DNA of 64,000 nucleotides, from assembly GCA_020026175.1 (NCBI GenBank), contig JAHHQV010000003.1, positions 25,865 to 89,864 of the forward strand, written 5' to 3'. Below are positions 48,935 to 57,169 of this stretch, piece by piece. The position numbers were made by a program, and so were the translations under genes. The notes below the pieces were generated by a model. The model searched no databases and was not told where the DNA came from. It saw nothing but the letters and a program-made list of their open reading frames with translations. The stretch comes from Phocaeicola sp. GTDB lineage: Bacteria; Bacteroidota; Bacteroidia; Bacteroidales; Bacteroidaceae. Each line of letters begins with the position of its first letter. Position 1 is the first letter of the stretch.

Positions 48935-50185
48935 TTATTTTAGAATCAGTTCTTCTGCGTCTCCAAAGGTATCATATCCGGTGGTAATGACCAAATCACC
49001 TGGCTGTAGACCTTCCATCACTTCGTACTGTTTAGGGTTCTGGCGACCGATGGTGACAGGTACTTTCACGGCTTTGGTCTTATCGGCATTGACCTTGAAA
49101 ATCCACTGTCCTCCGGTCTGTTGATAGAAGTTGCCACGAGGCATCACAAGGGCTTTTTCGGCCTGACCAAGTTCAATCTGAACTCGGAAACTCTTACCTA
49201 CGCGAACATTTTCTGGAATTTCATCAGTAAAAATCAAATCTACATCAAACATGCGGTCCTTTACTTCGGGAACTACCTTGGTAATCTTCAAGCTAAAGCG
49301 CTTGCCTTGGTAAGTCACGGTAGCTGGCAGTCCGGTAGTGATACGGTCGATGTAATATTCGCTAAGTTGCGTATGAATCTTATAAGCGTCAAGCACTTTT
49401 ACTTCCGCCATGCTCTCGCCTGCCGATACCTGTTGTCCTGGAGTGACACGAACAAAACTCAATTGTCCGTCAATAGGGGCTTTCACCACCAAATTCCCCA
49501 AGCGCTCTGTAGAGCGTTCGTATTTCTTTTGTTCGCGAAGTAAGTCGTTGCGAAGCAATTCCTTCCGAATCACTGTCATAGTCGAATCATGCTGGAGGCT
49601 TTCCATCTCCAAAGTCGTCTTTTTCAGTTTGAAATTAAACTCATCTTGAGCCACTTCCAATTCAGCTTTACTTTTGATACCCATTTTGAACTCTTCATTT
49701 TCGAGTGCCATTTTCTTTTTCAAGCTGTTCATCTCATACAGTGAAGTCAGTGTCTGCTGTTTCAGCATCAGTGTTTTCTGTTCCATCTCAATCTCACGTT
49801 CCTTGTAGGTGTAACGTTGTTTTTCCCATTCGTCGCGCTGGTCATCAATGGCACGTATTAGCTCCGGGTTGTCCAATACCAATATAGTGTCTCCTTTTTT
49901 TACCAATGACCCTTCGTCTTTCACTATTCTTAGTACACTTCCCGCTTCACGGGTATTCACTTTGATAGTAAGGATAGGCTGAACAAGTCCTTCCACATCT
50001 ACATACTCCATAAATTTGTCATCTTTTACTTCTGCAATCTGAATACGTTCTTTATCTACACGGAAACGGCTTGGTCCTAAGCTTAGGATGATGACGTAAA
50101 TAAGAAATACTGCAAAGGCTGTTCCTGCTACTATGGTCCAGCGGTAACGTATGTACCAAGGTCTTTTTTCTAATTTTATATCCAT
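48935..50185 (-). CDS. HlyD/MacA-type periplasmic adaptor
   Basis: A 416-residue adaptor. Membrane anchor about 13-34, lipoyl halves around GSVLRIVKDEGSLVKKGDTILVL and NLVVKAPIDGQLSFVRVTPGQQV, a long charged coiled-coil hairpin (about 115-235), a beta-barrel and a membrane-proximal domain ending GLQPGDLVITTGYDTFGDAEELILK (read in pieces). It joins the MacB-like permeases to the TolC-type channel 99 bp upstream. Confidence 0.93.
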   Translation of the reverse strand: MDIKLEKRPWYIRYRWTIVAGTAFAVFLIYVIILSLGPSRFRVDKERIQIAEVKDDKFMEYVDVEGLVQPILTIKVNTREAGSVLRIVKDEGSLVKKGDTILVLDNPELIRAIDDQRDEWEKQRYTYKEREIEMEQKTLMLKQQTLTSLYEMNSLKKKMALENEEFKMGIKSKAELEVAQDEFNFKLKKTTLEMESLQHDSTMTVIRKELLRNDLLREQKKYERSTERLGNLVVKAPIDGQLSFVRVTPGQQVSAGESMAEVKVLDAYKIHTQLSEYYIDRITTGLPATVTYQGKRFSLKITKVVPEVKDRMFDVDLIFTDEIPENVRVGKSFRVQIELGQAEKALVMPRGNFYQQTGGQWIFKVNADKTKAVKVPVTIGRQNPKQYEVMEGLQPGDLVITTGYDTFGDAEELILK

Positions 50186-50284
50186 AATGTTATGTTGTTT
50201 TTTATTTTGAATTTATCATGTTCTGGCTAACAAACGATATTAGTGAATTTTATATATAAGATGTTTTTTCTGTTTCGTCTATTG

Positions 50285-51763
50285 TTATATTTCAGGTAGG
50301 TTTTCTTCAATTTTCTGATTGCGTTCAAAATCATATCCTGTCATGCTGCGAAGTCCGTAATAAAGTCCCCAATAGGTTTTTAGTGCCATCATATAGCTGC
50401 GCTTTGCCTCATCCTTTTCGGCAATGGCAGCATTTAAGTCAAGAATAGTCGATTTGCCAAGAATATACAGGCGTTTTGCTACATCATATCGGCGTTCGGC
50501 GGTGTTGCTTGTCTTGAAAGCTACAGACACATAGCGTGCCTGAAGATTAAACTGACGAACCATCTTGCTTACATTAAGTTCAAAATCTTTCATACCTTGT
50601 TCTACCTGTGTATCTACCAAATCTACTTGCGAACGTGCAATGCGTATACGCCCCCTTCCTCTTCCCCAGTCAAGTATAGGTAGGGCTACTGTAACACTTG
50701 CATATAGTTGGTTCATCGGATCGCGATAAGCATCTTTCAGCTCATGGCCTGTTTGCGACAATCCAAAGCGAACATATAAGTCGGCTTTCAGTCCGGCATT
50801 TGCTTTGGCATGTGCCAGATTACTACGGCTTTCCAGCTTTTTACGTTTGAATGTTTCTGGTTCAGGGCTGTTTTCGTAGGCCAATTCTAATGCCTGTCCT
50901 AATGGAACTTCAAATTGTGGAACAAAGTTTTCAGTCTGTACACGTAGTTCGGAGTCATTGTTCAGACCAAGAAATGAACGCAAAGCTTGCATACGGTCTT
51001 CTACTTCGATGCGTGCATTCATCACGTTTGTTTCTTCAGTCAGTTTGTTTATCTCTAATTGCAACATTTCGTTTTCGGTTATTGTACCGATGTTGTACCT
51101 ACCTTGTGCATAGCGGTAAAGTGTATCGGCTGAAGCATAGTTGGAGGTAGCAATATCAAGATTGGTTTGGGCAGTAGCCAGGCCGAAAAATAAATTGCTT
51201 GTTTCAGAAGCCACTAATTCTAAAGCTTCATTATATGCTTTCTGCGATTCCTTATAGCGAACAGGCTCTATGCGACGGTCCCACTTCAAGTTGTTGTAGC
51301 CGAAGATGGCTTGTTGGTATCCTATTTCAACAGGTGATGAGCTGTATGCATGAGAATCGTGCTCGAAGTCGTCCAAACGCTGAAGGTTTGTATTGACAAA
51401 GACGCTGCCTCCGGTGAACCAGATATTTTGGTTGATATTCAGCTTTACTTCACTGTTCAATTGATTTTGCTTCAAGAACAAGTTCGTTCCGTCGGGTTGT
51501 GTAATCTTATTGATGGATTTTGTCATTGACGGAGTAGCATTCATTGTTAATGACGGCAGATAATTGGCTTTGTAAAAACGGTAATTCCAATATGCAGCTC
51601 GGAAAGTATGGCGAGCAGCTTTGGCCTCAGGCGAGTTTTCTTGTGCCACATGAATGGCTTCTGCCAATGTGAACTGGATGGGTTGTGTCTGCTGAGCATT
51701 TATTGATAAAAAATTTGCTACTATCCCGACTATTGATAATGTTTGTATAAATATTTTTTTCAT
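50285..51763 (-). CDS. TolC-type outer-membrane channel (exporter 2)
   Basis: A 492-residue protein with a signal peptide (ends near INAQ) and two OEP repeats (YLPSLTMNATPS and helical stretches such as NEMLQLEINKLTEETNVMNARI). First gene of tolC-hlyD-permease 1, downstream of a candidate sigma-54 promoter. It is distinct from the other TolC-type protein of this window. Confidence 0.93.
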   Translation of the reverse strand: MKKIFIQTLSIVGIVANFLSINAQQTQPIQFTLAEAIHVAQENSPEAKAARHTFRAAYWNYRFYKANYLPSLTMNATPSMTKSINKITQPDGTNLFLKQNQLNSEVKLNINQNIWFTGGSVFVNTNLQRLDDFEHDSHAYSSSPVEIGYQQAIFGYNNLKWDRRIEPVRYKESQKAYNEALELVASETSNLFFGLATAQTNLDIATSNYASADTLYRYAQGRYNIGTITENEMLQLEINKLTEETNVMNARIEVEDRMQALRSFLGLNNDSELRVQTENFVPQFEVPLGQALELAYENSPEPETFKRKKLESRSNLAHAKANAGLKADLYVRFGLSQTGHELKDAYRDPMNQLYASVTVALPILDWGRGRGRIRIARSQVDLVDTQVEQGMKDFELNVSKMVRQFNLQARYVSVAFKTSNTAERRYDVAKRLYILGKSTILDLNAAIAEKDEAKRSYMMALKTYWGLYYGLRSMTGYDFERNQKIEENLPEI

Positions 51764-51858
51764 AAATTATTTATGGTTTCTTTTGGCACTACACTATTAT
51801 GTGATATGCTATTGTGCGTATAGTTATACTTTAAGTATATGTTTTATAAAAATTGTAT

Positions 51859-51874
51859 TACAAAATTTATGCCA
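51859..51874 (-). promoter_or_regulatory. candidate sigma-54 promoter of the tolC operon
   Basis: Minus strand TGGCATAAATTTTGTA has the exact -24/-12 spacing but differs from consensus at two positions (C to T in the -24 box; GC to GT at -12). The paired GG is kept. Predicted start near 51847, leader about 84 nt. Confidence 0.5.
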
Positions 51875-51949
51875 TATATGTATAAATGTGATTTACTGGT
51901 GTTTATGAGAAAATAAACTTTGAAAACATGTTCGGAAATGCACATTTAG

Positions 51950-51965
51950 CGTGCGATTTCGCACG
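51950..51965. promoter_or_regulatory. activator site between tolC and the regulator gene
   Basis: CGTGCGATTTCGCACG is a 16-bp palindrome except for the two central T bases. Its reverse strand (GTGCGAAATCGCAC) matches the two sites upstream of the ATPase gene. It is about 110 bp upstream of the predicted tolC start and 38 bp before the regulator ATG, so it could serve activation of tolC and feedback on the regulator. Apart from this site and the two promoters, the 239-bp gap is AT-rich and featureless. Confidence 0.7.
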
Positions 51966-51987
51966 TACAACACATGGAAATTATATG

Positions 51988-51995
51988 TATCTTTG
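51988..51995 (+). promoter_or_regulatory. -7 element just before the regulator gene
   Basis: TATCTTTG ends 7 bp before the ATG at 52003. If used, the mRNA would have almost no leader. No -33 TTTG at the usual spacing. Confidence 0.4.
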
Positions 51996-52002
51996 TCGCA
52001 AT

Positions 52003-53358
52003 ATGGAAAAGCAAGGAAAAATATTAATAGTAGACGATAATGAGGACGTGCTTTTTGCACTGAATTTATTGCTCTCTCCTCATGTAGAGAAAGTAAAGGT
52101 TATTACTCAGCCTTCCCGAATAGAACATTTCATGAAAACGTTTAATCCGGATGTGATTTTATTGGATATGAACTTTCAGCAAGATGCTATCAGTGGTAAG
52201 GAAGGTTTCGATTGTCTGGATGAAATTCTGAAGATAGATAATCAAGCAGTTGTTATTTTTATGACAGCATATGTTGACACAGATAAAGTGGTGAAAGCTA
52301 TTAAGGCAGGAGCTACCGATTTCATATCTAAGCCTTGGGAAAAGGAAAAAATCTTGGCTACTATCTCCACAGCTGTAAAACTCAGAAAATCCAGATTCGA
52401 AATAGACCAACTGAAAAGTCAGGTAACCGCATTAAATGCTTCGGAAGATATTCCGCTCATGATTGGTGAATCAAAAGTAATAAAAGAAATGGTTAGTATG
52501 ATTCATCAAGTGGCCGATTCGGATGCAAATATCATGGTGTTGGGTGAGAATGGAACAGGAAAGGATCTGGTGGCTCGGCTTCTTCGGTTTTACTCGCCTC
52601 GTCGTGACAAGCCGTTTATCACCATTGACTTGGGAAGTATTCCTGAAAGTCTTTTTGAAGGAGAACTCTTCGGATTTGAAAAAGGAGCTTTCACTGATGC
52701 CCATCAGTCGAAGGCGGGACGCATGGAGGTAGCTATGGGAGGAACTCTTTTTCTGGACGAGATAGGCAACCTTTCGCTACCGATGCAAAGCAAGTTGCTT
52801 ACTGCCATTGAAAAGAAACAGATTTCACGATTAGGCTCAACAAAGATTACTCCGATTGATATAAGGCTTATTTGTGCCACAAATTCTCCTATACATACGA
52901 TGGCCGAAGAAGGACAGTTCCGTCAAGACTTGCTTTATCGCATCAATACCATTGAAATACATATTCCACCACTTAGAGAACGTGGAGAAGATATTATATT
53001 GCTTGCCGAACATTTTATGAAAATATTTGCCCGTAAATATAAAAAAGACACAAAAGGCATAAGTAGGGAAGCCAAACATAAACTGATGCAATATTCATGG
53101 CCGGGAAATGTGCGTGAATTGCAGCATGTGATAGAACGGGCAGTGATCTTGAGTCATGATCCTCTTTTGAAATCGGATGATTTCACATTGACTAGCCGAC
53201 CCGAAAGGCAACAGGATGAAAGCAATATTTTTAATTTGCATGACTTGGAACACGATGCTATAGAAAGAGCAATGAAACGTTGTTGTGGAAATATGACACA
53301 AGCTGCCGAACTTCTTGGTATCAGCCGATATGCACTTTACAGGAAACTTGAAAAATAA
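52003..53358 (+). CDS. sigma-54-dependent response regulator (NtrC family)
   Basis: A 451-residue protein. Receiver domain 1-125 with Asp11/Asp12, phosphoacceptor Asp55 and Lys110; AAA+ domain about 150-385 with Walker A GENGTGKD (181-188), GAFTDA (228-233; a variant of GAFTGA, the sigma-54 contact loop) and Walker B GGTLFLDEIG; C-terminal Fis-type helix-turn-helix (NMTQAAELLGISRYALYRKL). The ATG at 52003 is chosen because it is directly followed by the receiver start (KILIVDD); the longer frame from 51928 would run through the operator. Its kinase gene follows after 5 bp. The two sigma-54 promoters and three palindromes in the adjacent efflux locus make that locus its likely regulon. Confidence 0.95.
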   Translation: MEKQGKILIVDDNEDVLFALNLLLSPHVEKVKVITQPSRIEHFMKTFNPDVILLDMNFQQDAISGKEGFDCLDEILKIDNQAVVIFMTAYVDTDKVVKAIKAGATDFISKPWEKEKILATISTAVKLRKSRFEIDQLKSQVTALNASEDIPLMIGESKVIKEMVSMIHQVADSDANIMVLGENGTGKDLVARLLRFYSPRRDKPFITIDLGSIPESLFEGELFGFEKGAFTDAHQSKAGRMEVAMGGTLFLDEIGNLSLPMQSKLLTAIEKKQISRLGSTKITPIDIRLICATNSPIHTMAEEGQFRQDLLYRINTIEIHIPPLRERGEDIILLAEHFMKIFARKYKKDTKGISREAKHKLMQYSWPGNVRELQHVIERAVILSHDPLLKSDDFTLTSRPERQQDESNIFNLHDLEHDAIERAMKRCCGNMTQAAELLGISRYALYRKLEK

Positions 53359-53363
53359 AATTT

Positions 53364-54737
53364 ATGAAACAATCTTCAATTCTACATTTGTGTTGCATGT
53401 TGCTTGTCTTGATAGGAAATTCATTTCTTGCTTCCTATTGCTGTATGAATAAGCAATATCTTGCCATGACTCTTTTCTGTTTTGTTATTGTATGGTCTTT
53501 TTCCCGCATAGTAAATACCCAACAGAAAAACAAACGCATGGTGCTGCAAATGCTGAAAGATTTTCAAGTGCATGATTTTTCATTGCACTATTCTTATCAG
53601 GGAAAATCGTATATAGACAGGCAGATAACAGAACTTATCAATGAAACAGTTCAAAAACTGAAAGAAACTTACTTGCATTATGAAGAAGAAAGCAGCTACT
53701 ATAAAACTTTGCTCAATACTATAGATAGCTGTCTATTAGTTTGCAATCCGGAAGGGAAAGTCATCTGGAGTAATCATTATGCCGATACGCAATTATGCGG
53801 ACATGCTTTTCATCATCTGAAAGAACTTGAAATACTTAATCCGCAATTTCCTGATATGCTATTCCATATAAAGACAGGTGAGGTTAAATCAATACGTATC
53901 TATAGAGATGAAATAGCAATTGACTGGGCTATTACAGAAACACGTTATATTCAAAAGGGGATATGCTATCGTTTGTTTCATCTGCGTAATATCCGTACTT
54001 TGCTGGAAGAAAACGAAATGGAAGCATGGCAAAAGTTGGTCAGAGTATTGACACATGAGATAATGAACTCCATAGCTCCTGTTATATCTCTTAGTGAGAC
54101 ACTTATTGATTATCTGCCATTGTCGGAAACTACAGTATCACAATCTTTAGATGAAGGGGGGCAACAGCAGAACTATGACATCATCAGACAAGGACTGGAA
54201 ACTATACATCGCCGTAGTAAAGGATTGTTGGGTTTTGTAGATAATTATCGTAAACTGACCAAAATAGGTACTCCGATTTTGTCTCCTGTAAAAGTCAGTG
54301 TCATTATGAATAATTTAAAGTTGTTGTTTCCGAAACTGCCTATCACTTTTCATACTCAACACACAGACTGCACTCTTCTTATAGACAATATGCAGGTGGA
54401 ACAGGTATTTATCAACTTGATCAAAAATGCTTACGAATCATGCGAAGACAACCCTAATCCGCAAATCATTATAAGCAGTCGCTATGATGCAGACAGACAG
54501 ATTTATGTTATATCAATAACTGATAACGGGAAAGGTATATTGCCTGAAGTGCAAGATAAAATATTCGTACCATTTTTTACAACTAAAAAGAATGGTTCTG
54601 GCATAGGACTCAGTATATGCAAACAAATTATGACACTGCATAACGGAAGTATCAGTGTAACAAGTGTTCCACATAAAAGTACTACATTCACCATTAAGTT
54701 TGTCAATTTAAAAGGAAGTAGAAAATCTATTTTATAA
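53364..54737 (+). CDS. sensor histidine kinase, partner of the sigma-54 regulator
   Basis: A 457-residue protein. Two N-terminal membrane helices (about 8-27 and 31-50) with almost no loop between them, so the signal may come from the membrane itself. A PAS-like domain (about 110-210), H-box with His231 (LTHEIMNSIAPV), and HATPase motifs NLIKNAYES, DNGKGI and GSGIGLSICKQIM. It resembles the NtrB/NtrY-like kinases paired with NtrC-type regulators. The 3' end overlaps the convergent S41 peptidase gene by 11 bp. Confidence 0.94.
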   Translation: MKQSSILHLCCMLLVLIGNSFLASYCCMNKQYLAMTLFCFVIVWSFSRIVNTQQKNKRMVLQMLKDFQVHDFSLHYSYQGKSYIDRQITELINETVQKLKETYLHYEEESSYYKTLLNTIDSCLLVCNPEGKVIWSNHYADTQLCGHAFHHLKELEILNPQFPDMLFHIKTGEVKSIRIYRDEIAIDWAITETRYIQKGICYRLFHLRNIRTLLEENEMEAWQKLVRVLTHEIMNSIAPVISLSETLIDYLPLSETTVSQSLDEGGQQQNYDIIRQGLETIHRRSKGLLGFVDNYRKLTKIGTPILSPVKVSVIMNNLKLLFPKLPITFHTQHTDCTLLIDNMQVEQVFINLIKNAYESCEDNPNPQIIISSRYDADRQIYVISITDNGKGILPEVQDKIFVPFFTTKKNGSGIGLSICKQIMTLHNGSISVTSVPHKSTTFTIKFVNLKGSRKSIL

Positions 54738-56106
54738 TAGCATTTTTAGGCTTCAAATCAATGGAATTTCGGAATAATTGCGATTTGTTGTATGTTTTTG
54801 ATCTTGTATTGTCATTATCTTCATTATTGGTTTTGTCTTCTGTTGGAGGGAAAGCTCCGTTTTTGATATGATATAAAATAGGTAACATAAGAGAGTCTTC
54901 TTCTGTTCCTAGTTCTCCAAGTTCGCCCGACATATTTTCAGCAATATCAAAATCCGGCTTTAACCCTTTTGTAAAATAGTCGCTAAAATCTTTCGAGTTG
55001 CTTAAAAGACTATTGGTAAGCCAGAATTCCAGCATTGGAGCCTTTGCCTCATCAGTAAAAAGTCTTTGTGCCACATTCTTTCCAAAAGTAGCAGTACCCA
55101 CCTGTATGAGTCTTTCACCAAGATATGGCTTTAGGCAGTTTATTACTATTTCTGAGGCAGAAGCAGTATTTTGAGATGTGATGACATATAGGTTTTCGTA
55201 TGAAAGTGACGAACTATTTGCTAAATCTGAAACATCAAAATTATACACATCAGTTTTGTTGATTTTGTCGTTGTATATCATTTTCAGAAAAATGTTTCCT
55301 ATAGCTTCTTGTGGTACCAGGTTTGTAGTCAACACCTGTGATGTTTTTACATATCCTCCTGGGTTATATCTTAAATCGAGAATAATATCATTTACATTCT
55401 GACCGGCAAGGCTTTGGAATAAAGTCTTGATTTCATCTATATCTCTTTCGTCACCAAATTCGTTGTAGCAAATATATAAAGCATTTTTTGCTCCGATTTG
55501 TATTATATTATGTTTCAGTATATTATTGTTTTCTACAATTCTTGGTGCAGGCATAGTAACAGTTCCCAATGTGTCAAAATCTATTTCATTTAGTTTCCCT
55601 AATGTAAAAGTATATGCTTTTTCAGGGTTTGTGATATAGAAGAAGTCATTGCTGCCTATTTTTTTGCCATCTGCTGCAATTATAAGACTGTTTCTTTTCA
55701 GTCCGGCTTCGTAGGCAGGAGAATTTTCTTGTGTATATAGCACTTTTATGGCATTAGAGCCATTATTAGCTCTTATTATAACTCCCTCAAATCCATAAGT
55801 GGGAATATTTGAATTTGATTTTGAGAGAGTGAATACTGAGTCGATATGGGAGAAAGTAACTCCATATTTTTTGTCTTTATCGGACACGACGTTACTAAGA
55901 AAATCACTTGGCTTCTTGAAAAAGTCCAGATTTTTTTCTTTTGGAATATCCTGATAGAAAAGGTAGTTCTGTTGCATGGTTTCATATATCCATGTTTTAG
56001 AACCAATCAAGGCATAGTATTCACCAGAACGGTCTTCACCACACGAACAAAACAGGGTGGTCAGAACCAGTCCACCCAATATTATATATAATTGTATTTT
56101 TTTCAT
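54727..56106 (-). CDS. S41-family peptidase, lipoprotein
   Basis: A 459-residue protein with a lipoprotein-like signal (LFCSC, Cys 22 or 20). A PDZ-like region lies at about 100-170, then the S41 core with DLRYNPGG (244-251), nucleophile Ser316 in TASASE and Lys343 in FGKNVAQ. It is related to C-terminal processing peptidases and probably acts in the periplasm or at the surface. It carries an Asn/Asp/Glu-rich, low-complexity stretch near the C-terminus (TNNEDNDN). The coiled-coil protein gene is 30 bp upstream on the same strand. Confidence 0.9.
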   Translation of the reverse strand: MKKIQLYIILGGLVLTTLFCSCGEDRSGEYYALIGSKTWIYETMQQNYLFYQDIPKEKNLDFFKKPSDFLSNVVSDKDKKYGVTFSHIDSVFTLSKSNSNIPTYGFEGVIIRANNGSNAIKVLYTQENSPAYEAGLKRNSLIIAADGKKIGSNDFFYITNPEKAYTFTLGKLNEIDFDTLGTVTMPAPRIVENNNILKHNIIQIGAKNALYICYNEFGDERDIDEIKTLFQSLAGQNVNDIILDLRYNPGGYVKTSQVLTTNLVPQEAIGNIFLKMIYNDKINKTDVYNFDVSDLANSSSLSYENLYVITSQNTASASEIVINCLKPYLGERLIQVGTATFGKNVAQRLFTDEAKAPMLEFWLTNSLLSNSKDFSDYFTKGLKPDFDIAENMSGELGELGTEEDSLMLPILYHIKNGAFPPTEDKTNNEDNDNTRSKTYNKSQLFRNSIDLKPKNAIIK

Positions 56107-56136
56107 ATCTAAAATTACTGACAGGATATAAATTTG

Positions 56137-57006
56137 TTATTTAAGACTGAATGAATTCTGACCTATCATGTTTCCATCTGCAAAAATATAGACATGATAT
56201 GTACCTTTAGGCATAAACTCTTCTACTTTCCAATAGACAGTGTTGGTTTGCTCTTCACCTGTATATTCAATGTATTTCTTTATAGAGTAGTTTATATTTC
56301 TGTCTTCGAAAGTGAATACATCGCTATCACTTTTGCAAAGTATTTCATTGTCAGGTTTTGTTATTCTAACATATATGGATTTATTTCCTGTTGTTGCTGT
56401 AATATTCTTTACAATGGTAAATGATATAGCCAGTTTTTTTACATCTTTGGCTTTTGACGTATCTCTGTTTCTTTTGTTCAGTGTTTTGGTTACAATGTTT
56501 GTAGCATCGAGTTGCGAAGCCAGTGAAACTTTTTCGTGAAGAGTTTCCTTTTCTTTAGCCAGATTGCTTATCTGTCTTGTAGCTGCATTATATTTGTTTT
56601 TAACAGTCTTGTTTTCTTCTTTAAGGGCTTCATTGAGTTTGTTAAGCGAGTCAATCTGTATTACATAAGTCCTTAAGACGGCTCTTACAGTTTTAAGTTC
56701 TTTTTTAAGTCTCATAATTTCGGCTGCATTGCTTGTTTTCACTTGTCTTAGTTCTTCAAGCAATCTTTGAGTTTTCAGCTTTTCACTTTCCAACTTTTGC
56801 CTTAGCGAGTCGTTGTTAATCTGAATCTGAAGTTCATCATATTGAGTGGCAAAAGTACTATACTCATTTTCCATTTCCATCTTTTCGATAGAGAACAATT
56901 CAGACATTTCTTTATTTTGCTGCATCTGGTGAAAAGCGAAAAATGATATTACTGCTACAGCTGCTACAAGTATTCCAATTATTATAAGAGATTTCTTTTT
57001 GTCCAT
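56137..57006 (-). CDS. single-pass membrane protein with coiled coil
   Basis: Not a family with a known function. 289 residues: N-terminal membrane helix (6-26), a long charged coiled coil (about 35-165, heptad-like with many Glu, Lys and Leu) and a C-terminal beta-rich domain of about 100 residues (AISFTIVKNITATTGNKSIYV, then YWKVEEFMPKGTYHVYIFADG). Topology suggests the coiled coil and domain face the periplasm. It starts upstream of, and probably shares a transcript with, the S41 peptidase gene. Confidence 0.75.
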   Translation of the reverse strand: MDKKKSLIIIGILVAAVAVISFFAFHQMQQNKEMSELFSIEKMEMENEYSTFATQYDELQIQINNDSLRQKLESEKLKTQRLLEELRQVKTSNAAEIMRLKKELKTVRAVLRTYVIQIDSLNKLNEALKEENKTVKNKYNAATRQISNLAKEKETLHEKVSLASQLDATNIVTKTLNKRNRDTSKAKDVKKLAISFTIVKNITATTGNKSIYVRITKPDNEILCKSDSDVFTFEDRNINYSIKKYIEYTGEEQTNTVYWKVEEFMPKGTYHVYIFADGNMIGQNSFSLK

Positions 57007-57169
57007 TTTTTATAAGCTTTGATAATTTCTGACAAAAATACAATAAATCTCTAAAGTTTTAGCTTTATTGATTATCAAAAAAACATAATACTGCTTATTT
57101 CAGAATAATAATTCATAAGAACAATAACTCTTTGATATAAAAACCAATGATAATTCCACTCTTTGTATC

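Noticed and set aside
51783..51805. TTGGCAC on the plus strand as a sigma-54 promoter for the regulator gene
   Set aside because: The -24 half is good, but no TTGC lies at the required 5-bp spacing, and it is over 190 bp from the gene.
51928..52002. 25-codon N-terminal extension of the sigma-54 regulator
   Set aside because: The extension covers the palindromic operator and a -7 element, and the receiver domain starts right after the ATG at 52003.
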